Shown: piece after piece, positions 38,388 to 47,167 of the stretch | How positions within the stretch are numbered: the stretch's first letter is position 1 | How the letters are laid out: each line of letters starts with the position of its first letter | Source: an uncultured Gammaproteobacteria bacterium | GTDB taxonomy: Bacteria; Pseudomonadota; Gammaproteobacteria; HK1 | Assembly: GCA_947258715.1 (NCBI GenBank) | Contig: CAMYJH010000003.1 | Span: forward strand, 16,059-80,058 | Length of the DNA: 64,000 bases | Direction: 5' to 3' | Program-made: the position numbers and the translations under genes | Notes under the pieces: model-generated | Told to the model about the DNA's origin: nothing | The model's database searches: none | Seen by the model: the letters and a program-made list of their open reading frames with translations, nothing else

Positions 38388-39713
38388 TCAAAGTATGTAG
38401 CGCGTGAGATCCTCGTTAGCCAGTAGCTCTGACAGCTGCTTGTCAACGTATTCGGCGTCTACGCTCAGCGTCTCGCCGGCATGATCCGGTGCCTCAAAAG
38501 ATATGGTTTCAAGCAGCCGCTCGAGCACCGTGTGCAATCTCCGAGCGCCGATGTTTTCCGTGCTCTCGTTGACCTGCCAGGCCACTTCGGCAATTCGTCG
38601 AACAGCGTCCTCTGAAAATTGAAGCGCCACCCCCTCTGTCTTCATCAGCTCGACGTACTGTTCCGTAAGCGAGGCGTCCGGTTCGGTAAGAATCTTTACG
38701 AATTCCCGGGTGCCCAGCGGCGAAAGCTCTACCCTGATGGGAAGCCTGCCCTGGAGCTCTGGAATGAGATCCGATGGCCTGGCCATGTGGAATGCTCCTG
38801 AGGCGATGAATAGAACATGATCGGTTTTCACCATTCCGAACTTGGTGGTCACCGTGGAACCTTCCACCAGCGGCAGCAGGTCCCGCTGAACCCCTTCCCG
38901 GGAAACGTCTGTCCCGCTGAATTCCGACCTGCGCGAGACCTTGTCGATTTCATCAATGAAGACGATGCCGTTTTGCTCCACATCAGTCAGCGCCGCAGAC
39001 TTCAGATCTTCCTCGTTGATGAGCTTGGCGGCTTCTTCTTCAGTAAGCAGCTTGAACGCATCCTTAACCTTGAGCTTGCGCGTCCGGGTACGGCTTCCGG
39101 AAAGATTTTGAAACATACCCTGAAGCTGCGAGGTCATTTCCTCCATTCCGGGCGGAGCCATAATTTCCACGCCGACCCCGAGAGACTTGAGCTCAATTTC
39201 GATTTCGCGATCATTCAGGTCGCCTTCGCGGAGCTTTTTACGGAACTTCTGCCGCGTTCCTGAGGAAGCATCGTGCTGTTCGTTCATTCCCGTTCGCGCA
39301 GGGCGCAACAATACGTCCAACAGCCGCTCCTCGGCGGACTCTTCGGCGCGGCTTTGCACTTTGCTCATCTCGCGCTCGCGCCGCATTTTGAACGCGACAT
39401 CGGCGAGGTCGCGAATGATGGATTCGACGTCCCGCCCTACATAGCCCACCTCGGTGAACTTCGTTGCCTCTACTTTTATGAACGGAGCGTTCGCGAGTCT
39501 TGCTAACCGCCTAGCGATTTCTGTTTTTCCAACACCCGTCGGACCGATCATCAGAATGTTCTTGGGGAAAATTTCGTTGCGAATCTCCTCGGGCACCTGA
39601 GTACGCCGCCATCGATTACGAAGCGCGATAGCGACCGCACGCTTTGCGGCGCTCTGACCGACGATGTGCTTATCCAGCTCGTGTACTATCTCGCGCGGGG
39701 TCATGTACGACAT
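38388..39713 (-). CDS. hslU: ATP-dependent protease ATPase subunit HslU
   Basis: AAA+ unfoldase that feeds substrates to HslV. The 441 residues contain [16 protein letters not shown], Walker [15 protein letters not shown] (about 55-68), pore loop GYVGRD, the I-domain (about 110-240), Walker [10 protein letters not shown] and the C-terminal sensor-2 region ([16 protein letters not shown]), ending with the short ..TRYIL tail that activates HslV. hslV lies 69 bases upstream in the same operon. Confidence 0.97.
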   Translation of the reverse strand: MSYMTPREIVHELDKHIVGQSAAKRAVAIALRNRWRRTQVPEEIRNEIFPKNILMIGPTGVGKTEIARRLARLANAPFIKVEATKFTEVGYVGRDVESIIRDLADVAFKMRREREMSKVQSRAEESAEERLLDVLLRPARTGMNEQHDASSGTRQKFRKKLREGDLNDREIEIELKSLGVGVEIMAPPGMEEMTSQLQGMFQNLSGSRTRTRKLKVKDAFKLLTEEEAAKLINEEDLKSAALTDVEQNGIVFIDEIDKVSRRSEFSGTDVSREGVQRDLLPLVEGSTVTTKFGMVKTDHVLFIASGAFHMARPSDLIPELQGRLPIRVELSPLGTREFVKILTEPDASLTEQYVELMKTEGVALQFSEDAVRRIAEVAWQVNESTENIGARRLHTVLERLLETISFEAPDHAGETLSVDAEYVDKQLSELLANEDLTRYIL

Positions 39714-39782
39714 AGGCGGTATAAACCTCGGAGTGTTGACACAGATCCCGGCGGGAACATCCGCAAATTCCGGCCTCGGCCG

Positions 39783-40328
39783 TCAGTCCGCTTCGGCGTC
39801 CAGCTCCTCAATAGTGAGCTGATGGTTGGTGTGGATACAAATATCCGCGGCAAGGTTCAGGCTCTTTTCCACGATCGTGCGGGCATCCAGTTCAGTCTGC
39901 TCCAGCAGAGCCCGCGCCGCGGCGAGCGCATAGCCGCTTCCTGATCCGATGGACATACAGTCGTGCTCAGGCTCGATGACGTCGCCGTTACCCGAAATCA
40001 CCAGGAAGCTAGAAGCGTCAGCCACCATCAGCAGGGCCTCCAACCGTCTAAGCATGCGGTCGGTTCGCCAATCTTTTGCCAGCTCTACCGCCGCGCGGGT
40101 CAGGTGATGGTGCTGCTCCAGCTTACCTTCAAAGCGCTCGAAGAGGGTGAAGGCGTCGGCCGTGCCCCCGGCAAATCCGGCAACCACCCGCTCCTTGTAG
40201 ATTCGGCGTACCTTGCGCGCGTTGCCTTTCATGACCGAATCGCCGAAAGATACTTGCCCGTCTCCTCCCATCACGAGCTTGGTACCGCGACGCACCGCTA
40301 GGATCGTCGTTCCCCGAAAGGCGTCCAT
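39783..40328 (-). CDS. hslV: ATP-dependent protease proteolytic subunit HslV
   Basis: Threonine protease forming a double hexameric ring with HslU. From ATG 40328 the protein is 181 residues with the short propeptide MDAFRG before the catalytic threonine in TTILAVRRG; this propeptide form is usual in non-enteric proteobacteria. A reading from 40361 adds 11 unsupported residues. Other marks are [27 protein letters not shown] and [16 protein letters not shown]. Confidence 0.96.
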   Translation of the reverse strand: MDAFRGTTILAVRRGTKLVMGGDGQVSFGDSVMKGNARKVRRIYKERVVAGFAGGTADAFTLFERFEGKLEQHHHLTRAAVELAKDWRTDRMLRRLEALLMVADASSFLVISGNGDVIEPEHDCMSIGSGSGYALAAARALLEQTELDARTIVEKSLNLAADICIHTNHQLTIEELDAEAD

Positions 40329-40425
40329 TGATTGAGTCCCGAAAACGAGCCAAGAGGGCACGATCTTACATCAGAGACTGCCGAAACGTGGGCAGCTAAG
40401 AGGAGAATTCGCGAATCTGGCGCGC

Positions 40426-41340
40426 TTAACCGGGTTTTCGCTGCCGCTTGTGGGCGCGGGGGTGGGCCTTATCGTAGACCTTGGCCAGATGCTGAAAGTC
40501 CAGGTGCGTATACACCTGGGTGGTGCTGATGTCTGCGTGGCCGAGAAGCTCCTGAACGGCGCGCAGGTCGCCGCTGGACTCCAGCAGGTGGCTGGCGAAC
40601 GAATGGCGTAGTAGATGGGGGTGAACCCGGGCGTCGACGCCCTTGACCCGCGTCCAGCGCTCGAAGCGCGACTGCACCGCGCGTGGGCTCAAACGGGCGC
40701 CTCGAGTACTGACGAAGAGCGCTTTGGCGGAACCCTTTACAAGCGCCGGACGTTGCACGAGCCAACGCTCTATCGCCGCGCGCGCGTGTCCGCCCACCGG
40801 GACGATACGACGTTTACGGCCTTTGCCAGTCACCGCTACCAGGCTTTCATCGAAATCGACGTCGCCGAGGTTTAGACCTACCAGCTCAGACAGCCTCAGG
40901 CCGGAAGAATAGATCAGCTCCAGCATGGCCCGATCGCGTACCGCAAGCGGCGATTTCTCATCGAAATCCAGCAGACCCGCCACCTGGTCCGCGTCCAGCA
41001 CGGCCGGCAGCTTTTGCGCCGACTTTGGAGCCCTCACGTCGGTCGCGGGATTGGGGCCTACTTGTCCCTCGCGCAAAAGGTACGCGAAGAAGGTGCGCAG
41101 GGCGGATAGCTCCCGCTGGATGGTGCGGCCGCTCACGCCCCCGCGGTGTCGCCAGGCGACGAAGGCGCGCACCTGGCTCGCATCCACGGCATCGACACTG
41201 ACGCCCGCCCGCCGAGTTAAGAACTCGCCGAAGCGGAGCAGGTCGCGGCGGTAGCTGTGGCAGGTTTGTGGAGAGAGACCACGCTCGCCGCTCAAATGAC
41301 CGATGAATCGATCCCGCCAGCGGTCGAGTTCGTTCGACAC
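40426..41340 (-). CDS. xerC: Site-specific tyrosine recombinase XerC
   Basis: Resolves chromosome dimers at dif together with XerD. An N-terminal SAM-like DNA-binding domain (about 1-95) precedes the catalytic domain with Arg in YSSGLRLSELVG, HLLRHSFASHLL (His and Arg), LGHADISTTQ and the nucleophile tyrosine in VYTHLDF. Length 304 is standard, and the position between DUF484 and hslV identifies it as XerC rather than an element integrase. Confidence 0.96.
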   Translation of the reverse strand: MSNELDRWRDRFIGHLSGERGLSPQTCHSYRRDLLRFGEFLTRRAGVSVDAVDASQVRAFVAWRHRGGVSGRTIQRELSALRTFFAYLLREGQVGPNPATDVRAPKSAQKLPAVLDADQVAGLLDFDEKSPLAVRDRAMLELIYSSGLRLSELVGLNLGDVDFDESLVAVTGKGRKRRIVPVGGHARAAIERWLVQRPALVKGSAKALFVSTRGARLSPRAVQSRFERWTRVKGVDARVHPHLLRHSFASHLLESSGDLRAVQELLGHADISTTQVYTHLDFQHLAKVYDKAHPRAHKRQRKPG

Positions 41341-41347
41341 CGGATCC

Positions 41348-42055
41348 TCAAGCGGCGGACAGGTGCGGATGCAAAACCTTGGTAACGATTTCCGAGAGTT
41401 GTGTCAGAAACACCACGCCCATACCCGGGTAGTATCGCTGCGGATCGCGGCTGGCCACGGCCAGCAGACCGAAGCCGCGGGATTCTCCTAGCGGCAACAC
41501 AACGCTGGAGCCGATTTCCTCGGCATGGTCCGGAAAAAGAAACGCAACCTGCTCGGGCTTCATGCGCCCGCAAAGTGGCTTCAAGGATCGAAACAAAGGC
41601 TCGAACAGCGTCCCGGACTCCGAATCGTCGCCTACGAACTCGGCCAGGCCGCGGTCAATTTCCTGCTTCGGGGCGCCGAACACGCGGATGGCGGCGTGCT
41701 CGGCGCTGAAGTCCTCGCGCAGCGACTGGTAAAGATTTGCGAACACCTCGTCGACGGCTGTGCATTCGATCAGACCGAGCGTGAGCTTGTGTAGGCGCCG
41801 ATTGAGTTCTTCGTTCTCCCGAGCGTTGCTCACCAGCTTTTTGAGCTTACCGCGAAGCTCCCTCGACTGGTCACGCAGCACGCTGACCTGATATTCGACC
41901 AGGGAAACGGCCTTGCCGCACTGATGTGGAATTTCCATCGATTCGAGAATCCCTGGGTGCCGGACAAAGAATTCCGGATGCGACTTGAGATAGTCCACGA
42001 TGTCTTGCTCGGTCTCCGATGCGGGGGCGGTCTGCGCCTGCTCACGCCTGGTCAT
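41348..42055 (-). CDS. DUF484 protein (GAF-like)
   Basis: A 235-residue cytosolic protein. An N-terminal helix (DIVDYLKSHPEFFVRHPGIL) is followed by a predicted coiled coil (LREK-rich, about 50-95) and a GAF-like domain (about 95-230; AAIRVFG, VVLPLGESRGFGLLAVASRDPQRY). Its function is unknown; the gene is regularly sandwiched between dapF and xerC, which suggests only co-transcription. Its ATG overlaps the dapF stop by four bases and its stop is seven bases from xerC. Confidence 0.92.
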   Translation of the reverse strand: MTRREQAQTAPASETEQDIVDYLKSHPEFFVRHPGILESMEIPHQCGKAVSLVEYQVSVLRDQSRELRGKLKKLVSNARENEELNRRLHKLTLGLIECTAVDEVFANLYQSLREDFSAEHAAIRVFGAPKQEIDRGLAEFVGDDSESGTLFEPLFRSLKPLCGRMKPEQVAFLFPDHAEEIGSSVVLPLGESRGFGLLAVASRDPQRYYPGMGVVFLTQLSEIVTKVLHPHLSAA

Positions 42056-42882
42056 ATTTCGATTTCTCCCTCAAACACGTCCGTGGCCGGGCCCGTCATC
42101 CAAATCGAAGCACCTTCGCCAGCCCATTCCAGTTTCAGGCTACCGCCATTGAGGTCTACCTGCACCGTGTTGCCCAAAACGCCCTGAACCACGCCCACCG
42201 CTACTGCCGCGCAGGCTCCGCTGCCGCACGCAGGCGTTTCCCCGACGCCACGCTCAAACACCCTGAGTCGCGCCCGTTCGGGTGAGAGCACCTGCATGAA
42301 GCCCACGTTTACGCCCTCCGAGAACCACTCGTGTGCCTGAACTTTAGGCCCCAGTTCTGCCACAGGCGCAGTCTCAGCGTCCTCGACCATGAGTACCGCG
42401 TGCGGGTTTCCCATAGATACGGCGCCGATGGTGAACTCCTCGCCTTCAAGGCGCAAGGCGTAATGCTTTGCCCGAGGTCCGGCCCGCATTGGGATAACCG
42501 CGGGCTCGAACTCTGGAACGCCCATATTTACCCGAATTTCTCCGTCGTCGAGAAATGACGCTTCGACTATACCCCCCGCCGTCTCGACACGAATGGGATC
42601 CGCCGCCACGAATCCACGCTCGCGTACGAACTTGGCAAAGCAGCGAACTCCATTTCCGCACTGCTTCGCCTGAGTGCCATCTGCATTGAAGATCTTCATC
42701 CCAATGTGGGCCCCTTCCAGCTCGGGACCGGCGGCCACCAGCACTTGGTCGCAGCCGATTCCCAAGCGCCGGTCAGCAATCTTGCGGATGGTTTCCGGCG
42801 AAAGTGCCGAAAACGGTTCCGAAGCGCTTAGCACCACGAAATCGTTGCCAATTCCGTGCATCTTCTGAAACTTGAGCCTCAT
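42052..42882 (-). CDS. dapF: Diaminopimelate epimerase
   Basis: Cofactor-free isomerisation of LL- to meso-diaminopimelate for lysine and peptidoglycan. From ATG 42882 it is 276 residues beginning RLKFQKMHGIGNDFVVL; a start at 42918 adds 12 unsupported residues. Both active-site cysteines are present, in QCGNGVRCFA (near 75) and TPACGSGACAA (near 220). It is the first gene of the long minus-strand operon ending at ubiB. Confidence 0.97.
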   Translation of the reverse strand: MRLKFQKMHGIGNDFVVLSASEPFSALSPETIRKIADRRLGIGCDQVLVAAGPELEGAHIGMKIFNADGTQAKQCGNGVRCFAKFVRERGFVAADPIRVETAGGIVEASFLDDGEIRVNMGVPEFEPAVIPMRAGPRAKHYALRLEGEEFTIGAVSMGNPHAVLMVEDAETAPVAELGPKVQAHEWFSEGVNVGFMQVLSPERARLRVFERGVGETPACGSGACAAVAVGVVQGVLGNTVQVDLNGGSLKLEWAGEGASIWMTGPATDVFEGEIEI

Positions 42883-43087
42883 GGAACGAAAGGTTAACGG
42901 CAGCGCAATTTTCTGCAAATAGCGGCACAGCGGATTCTGAAAATCGAATCGGTACCGATCTTCGAACGGCTAGAGCGAGGACCCGGTCTTAAGCCTCGCC
43001 CCATCGAGCAAGCGGTTTAGGCGCATGATCGACGCAGGAAGGTCCCCGTGCCGCTACCACGTTGTCGAAAAACGAAGCTCCTCTATC

Positions 43088-43102
43088 AGCTGCTAGGCAG
43101 CT
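43088..43102. repeat. Perfect inverted repeat ahead of the DUF4124 gene
   Basis: AGCTGC (43088-43093) and GCAGCT (43097-43102) surround a three-base centre, 11 bases before the DUF4124 start codon and on the far side of the dapF divergent region. It could be an operator or a small hairpin over the ribosome site; chance cannot be excluded. Confidence 0.3.
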
Positions 43103-43113
43103 AAGCTAATTAG

Positions 43114-43608
43114 ATGCCGCAGGCGGAGAAGACCACATTCGAGGCATCTCGCGGTTGGCGCTGGCTTTTGGCGCTGGCTCTCGGCATTGCCTCGATGGCG
43201 ATCCTCCATGCCGGGCTCGCCGCGGGCGTTTACCGCTGGCTGGACGAGGATGGCAACGTGCATTATGGCGACAAACCGCCCAGCAAGGAGGAATCGACGC
43301 TTATCGAAATCAACTCCGCGCCCGCGCCTCGGCCGGAGGACGTCGAGCGACGGGTGAAAACCCAGCGATTGCTTGACGCCCTGGAGTCCCAAAGAGAACG
43401 AGAAAAGCACGAAACGGCACAGGCCAGAGCCGAGAAAGCGCGTCAGCAGGGTAACTGCCAGAGCGCCCGCCGCCAGGTGGAGCTCTACCAGCGGGCCAAC
43501 AACATTTCCCGCCTGGGACCCGAGGGAGAACGTATCTATCTAAGTGACGAGGAGCGGGGACAGGCCCTCGATCGGGCGCGCACTCTCGTAGGCCAGTGGT
43601 GCAAATGA
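43114..43608 (+). CDS. DUF4124-domain protein, probably exported
   Basis: A 164-residue protein with a hydrophobic N-terminal segment at about 15-35 (WLLALALGIASMAILHAG), a DUF4124 domain (AGVYRWLDEDGNVHYGDKPP, about 37-56), then a charged helical region rich in Glu/Arg/Gln and a pair of cysteines (near 112 and 163). DUF4124 proteins are common periplasmic or membrane-attached proteins of unknown function in gammaproteobacteria. It diverges from dapF. Confidence 0.87.
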   Translation: MPQAEKTTFEASRGWRWLLALALGIASMAILHAGLAAGVYRWLDEDGNVHYGDKPPSKEESTLIEINSAPAPRPEDVERRVKTQRLLDALESQREREKHETAQARAEKARQQGNCQSARRQVELYQRANNISRLGPEGERIYLSDEERGQALDRARTLVGQWCK

Positions 43609-43808
43609 ATCCGATCGACTGGCAATCGATTTCGGCACCAACAGACGGCAGGCAGCTCAAACTAGCCAAGACGCGACGCGTTCGATCTCGAATCGGGCCG
43701 GCCCAACGACGACATTGAGACTATAATCCGACCGGGCAACGGCGGCTCGAGCCGAGCGGCGATCTCGGTAACAGAATGCGCCAAACAAATGAACCCTTTA
43801 CCGGCAGA

Positions 43809-44630
43809 ATGAGTTTCGACGCAAAACTGGAGATCGTCGGCGTCACGGACGTCGGAAGAAAGCGGTCGCACAACGAAGACGCCATTGGGAGCGACCCTGA
43901 GCATGGCCTCGCGGTGCTCGCCGATGGAATGGGCGGCTACCAGGCCGGCGAGGTCGCGAGCTCCATCGCGGTTAACACTATCCTTGGCGAGGTACGCGCC
44001 AAGCTCAAGGATATTTCTCCCGTCGAAGTGGACGATGACACCGGCTTCAGCAGGGGCACATTGTTGTTCAAGGCGGCAATCGAAAAGGCAAACAGGGTTA
44101 TCTACACGGCAGCCAAGAGCAAACCCGAATGCGAGGGCATGGGGACCACGGTTGTTGCGGTTGGCTTTTTCGACAATCAGCTTACCGTGGCCCACGTGGG
44201 AGATTCGAGGTTATATCGCCTTCGGGAGGGTCATTTCGAGCAAGTCACCTCGGATCACTCACTCCTGCAGGAGCTCATCGACAAGGGCTTCTATACTCCG
44301 GAGGAAGCGCGTAAGTCTTTGAATAAGAACCTCGTAACCAGAGCCATCGGGGTCGAGGACACGGTCGTGCCGGATTTTCAGGAGGATTTCGTCAAGCCCG
44401 GCGACGTTTACCTGCTGTGTTCCGACGGGCTTAGCGATCAGGTGGACGACGATGAGATCGCTGCAATACTCAAAAACAGGGCGCGCGACCTGGAAGACGC
44501 CGGTCGGGTGCTGGTAGGAAAAGCCAATGAGTATGGGGGGAGGGACAACATCTCAGTCATACTCGCCAGGAGTCTAAACACCTTCACTGACCAGAAGACC
44601 TGGGTTTCCAAGGTTTTTGACTGGTTTTAA
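43809..44630 (+). CDS. PP2C-type serine/threonine protein phosphatase
   Basis: Metal-dependent protein phosphatase of 273 residues. Catalytic-metal motifs are in order: the Arg/Asp pair GRKRSHNEDAIG near 15-26, VLADGMGGYQAGE (about 35-47), TTVVAVGFFD, VAHVGDSRLYRLR (about 133-145), SDGLSDQV and GRDNISVIL near the C-terminus. It has no membrane segment. The start at 43809 gives the usual short N-terminus; an ATG at 43776 would add 11 residues. The FHA gene follows 77 bases later, so a phospho-dependent signalling pair is likely, though no kinase gene is present. Confidence 0.92.
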   Translation: MSFDAKLEIVGVTDVGRKRSHNEDAIGSDPEHGLAVLADGMGGYQAGEVASSIAVNTILGEVRAKLKDISPVEVDDDTGFSRGTLLFKAAIEKANRVIYTAAKSKPECEGMGTTVVAVGFFDNQLTVAHVGDSRLYRLREGHFEQVTSDHSLLQELIDKGFYTPEEARKSLNKNLVTRAIGVEDTVVPDFQEDFVKPGDVYLLCSDGLSDQVDDDEIAAILKNRARDLEDAGRVLVGKANEYGGRDNISVILARSLNTFTDQKTWVSKVFDWF

Positions 44631-44707
44631 CCTGAAATATGTATTAATTTTAGTGGATAATTCTCTAATTTCATTAATAATTACCGGGGGCACTGGGTAG
44701 ACCTGCT
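44631..44707 (+). promoter_or_regulatory. AT-rich leader between PP2C and FHA genes
   Basis: About 55 bases of markedly lower GC than all neighbours, rich in TTAAT and TAATT, including GATAAT at 44656-44661 that could serve as a -10 box. No good -35 box stands at the proper distance. It may be a promoter for the FHA gene. Confidence 0.3.
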
Positions 44708-45412
44708 ATGCCTGCGAAACTGATTCTCAGTCTGAACAATTCAATTCTCGGCGAGTATCCCCTGGATAAGGAGCGGATCGTGCTCGGGCGCCGTCCCGAG
44801 AACGACATCCAGGTAGACAACCTCGCCGTAAGCGGGCAGCACGCTGCAATTATCACAATACTCAGCGACTCCTTTCTCGAAGATCTGGAAAGCACCAACG
44901 GCACTTACGTCAACGGCAAGCTGGTCAAAAAGCACGCGCTCAAGAACGGTGACGTGATCACCATCGGCAAGCATGAGCTCAGGTACGTCAACGACGATGC
45001 CAGTGACGAAGACGACTTCGAGAAGACCATGATCATTCGCCCGGGCATGGCGGGACACGCAGCAGCCGAAGCCAAGGCAGCGGAGCATGCGCCGGGTGTG
45101 GAGACCAAAGACGTTGGCCCGTCGCCTAGCAAAGGCGAAACCAGCTTGCCCATGGGTAAGATTCAGGTATTGAACGGTCCCGGCGCAGGAAAGGAGCTGG
45201 AGTTGAAAAAGGCGCTGGTCACCCTCGGCAGGCCCGGAGTTCAGGTGGCCGTTATTACGCGCCGCCCGCAGGGATACTTTATTACCCACGTGGAAGGAAA
45301 ACATCCGGTAGTCAACGGCGAGTCTATTGGCGGACAGGCTCGATCGCTCAAGGACCATGATGTGATCGAACTCGCCGGAGTGAAGATGGAATTTTTTGTC
45401 GCCAACAATTAG
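44708..45412 (+). CDS. Double FHA-domain protein
   Basis: A 234-residue cytosolic protein. The first FHA domain (residues 1-95) is canonical: GRRPENDIQVDNLAVSGQHA for the phosphothreonine loops and STNGTYVNGK. A linker of about 60 Ala/Lys/Glu-rich residues leads to a second FHA-like domain (about 150-234; LGRPGVQVAVITRR, VNGESIGG) that lacks the usual SxxH recognition residues. FHA domains bind phosphothreonine; together with the PP2C phosphatase upstream it suggests Ser/Thr phosphorylation control. The target is unknown. Confidence 0.9.
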   Translation: MPAKLILSLNNSILGEYPLDKERIVLGRRPENDIQVDNLAVSGQHAAIITILSDSFLEDLESTNGTYVNGKLVKKHALKNGDVITIGKHELRYVNDDASDEDDFEKTMIIRPGMAGHAAAEAKAAEHAPGVETKDVGPSPSKGETSLPMGKIQVLNGPGAGKELELKKALVTLGRPGVQVAVITRRPQGYFITHVEGKHPVVNGESIGGQARSLKDHDVIELAGVKMEFFVANN

Positions 45413-45688
45413 TCGCTGGCGTCTCTATCCGCTCAAGACTGCGCTTTTCGACCGCTTTACGCCGAGTTTGCCCGCCCGATACGCTGAAGCCAGCGTCGAC
45501 TGCCGCATCCTGGTCGAAGATTGATTGCTGCTCGGGATGTTTCCCAACGGTCCGGACAATTACGTCATCCGGACGTCCCCGCCGCTCTCGTTAACGATTT
45601 TCTTACCGGCATCAATCAAGAAGCGTGTGGGACCGCTCCGATCGGGAGAAAAAATCATGCGCAATGGAAGGGCGGCTGCGCTTGTGCC
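45413..45688. other. Convergent intergenic region FHA / nth
   Basis: No gene seen. One inverted repeat, GTCCGG (45550-45555) and CCGGAC (45569-45574), could form a hairpin with a 13-base loop and help end the converging transcripts, but no T run follows. Confidence 0.3.
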
Positions 45689-46324
45689 TCAGGCTGCGGT
45701 CTTTTGCCGATACTCGCAGAGGTCCGAAATAAGGCAAGCGCTGCACGCCGGCCGCCTCGCGGTACAGGTATATCGGCCGTGCAGAATCAACCAATGGTGA
45801 GCGTTCTTTTTGTATTCATCCGGAACCACTTTGAGCAATCTGTCTTCGACCTCGCGTACGTTTTTCCCCGGAGCCAATCCGGTGCGATTTGCAACGCGGA
45901 AGATGTGGGTGTCTACTGCGATGGTCGGGATTCCGAAAGCGGTATTGAGAATGACGTTAGCGGTCTTGCGGCCAACACCCGGCAAGGCCTCCAGCGATTC
46001 CCGTTCACGCGGCACTTCACCGCCGTGCTCATCGAGTAGAACACGGCAGGCGGTGATAATATTTTTCGCCTTAGAATTAAAGAGTCCGATGGTCTTGATG
46101 TAACGTTTGAGGCCCGCTTCGCCCAGGGCCAGAATTTTCTCCGGCGTATTGGCCTTGGAAAACAGCTTTTGTGTCGCCTTGTTGACGCTAACGTCGGTGG
46201 CCTGAGCGGAAAGCACCACTGCGACCAGAAGCTCAAACGGAGTGGAGTATTTCAGTTCCGTGGCGGGGTTGGGCTCGCGCTTGCTGAAGCGCTCGAATAG
46301 TTGCGACCGCTTAGCTTGGTTCAT
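45689..46324 (-). CDS. nth: Endonuclease III
   Basis: Bifunctional DNA glycosylase/AP lyase that removes oxidised pyrimidines. The 211-residue protein has the helix-hairpin-helix LPGVGRKTANVIL with its catalytic lysine, the aspartate in VDTHIFRVANR, and the 4Fe-4S ligand pattern C-x6-C-x2-C-x5-C at the C-terminus (CTARRPACSACLISDLC). It follows rnfB in the same direction, a gene order repeated in many proteobacteria. Confidence 0.97.
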   Translation of the reverse strand: MNQAKRSQLFERFSKREPNPATELKYSTPFELLVAVVLSAQATDVSVNKATQKLFSKANTPEKILALGEAGLKRYIKTIGLFNSKAKNIITACRVLLDEHGGEVPRERESLEALPGVGRKTANVILNTAFGIPTIAVDTHIFRVANRTGLAPGKNVREVEDRLLKVVPDEYKKNAHHWLILHGRYTCTARRPACSACLISDLCEYRQKTAA

Positions 46325-46355
46325 GCTTACTCCGACCCGCAGACTGACGACGGGA

Positions 46356-46988
46356 TCAGCCGGAGCGACGGCGCCAGTCTAGCGCGCGACGATTCCGAAC
46401 CCTCGCAACCGCTGCATCGATTTCGGCTTTACGCTCAGACAGCGACGGCGCCGTGGCGCGATGAGCCCGACTCGCTCGCCGTTGCGCCTCGTCGGCGAGG
46501 CGGCGTTTTCGAAATTCGTAACGCCGGCGCGCTTTTGGCGCGCGGACCTCGAGCCAGTCGTTGGCGGAACGGGGACCGGAGCGGACAGGCAGCATGCGGA
46601 TGCAGTCCACGGGGCATGGCGGGAGGCACAACTCACAACCCGTGCACTCGGTTTCGATCACCGTGTGCATGCGCTTGGGCGCGCCGACGATGGCATCCAC
46701 CGGACACGCATCGATGCAGAGCCGGCAACCAATGCACCAGGCTTCGTCCACCACCGCCACTCTTCGCCGTTCTTCTCGACCGCAATTCGAATCCAGCGGC
46801 AAGGGGCTTCGGCCGAGAAAATCCGCCAACCGCTCGATGGTGCTCACCCCCCCGGGGGGGCATCGGTTAATGTCGCACTCCCCTACAGCAACGGCCCTCG
46901 CATACGCCTGGCAGTCTTCATAGCCGCAACGGGTACATTGGGTCTGCGGCAGCAGAGCGTCGATCTTATCTGCGAGCGAATGATTCAC
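46356..46988 (-). CDS. rnfB: RnfB-like ferredoxin, soluble form
   Basis: An iron-sulfur protein of 210 residues related to the RnfB/RsxB electron-transport subunit. Residues 1-60 hold the 4Fe-4S motif of the Fer4 domain ([10 protein letters not shown] ... [10 protein letters not shown]), and about 80-145 hold two ferredoxin clusters ([28 protein letters not shown]). The N-terminal membrane helix of true RnfB is absent and the other rnf genes are missing. The C-terminal 60 residues are basic. It is paired with nth, and could supply electrons or mature its cluster, but that is inference. Confidence 0.88.
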   Translation of the reverse strand: MNHSLADKIDALLPQTQCTRCGYEDCQAYARAVAVGECDINRCPPGGVSTIERLADFLGRSPLPLDSNCGREERRRVAVVDEAWCIGCRLCIDACPVDAIVGAPKRMHTVIETECTGCELCLPPCPVDCIRMLPVRSGPRSANDWLEVRAPKARRRYEFRKRRLADEAQRRASRAHRATAPSLSERKAEIDAAVARVRNRRALDWRRRSG

Positions 46989-47167
46989 CGAAAACTCTCA
47001 GCGAAACGAATTCAGAATATTCAAGACATTGCGCAGCGACTCGGAAGCCTTTAGCTGTCGCCTTTGAGCCGGCACAGCATGCTCCAACGTGTGGCCCGAG
47101 AAAACGCACGAGAGCGCGCTCCTGCACCAGGCTTGGCATACCTCGTATCACGCATTACGCACCAACA

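Noticed and set aside
40426-41340. Tyrosine recombinase as a sign of an integrated element
   Set aside because: Position between DUF484 and hslV, and full length, identify the housekeeping XerC; no flanking repeats or tRNA target.
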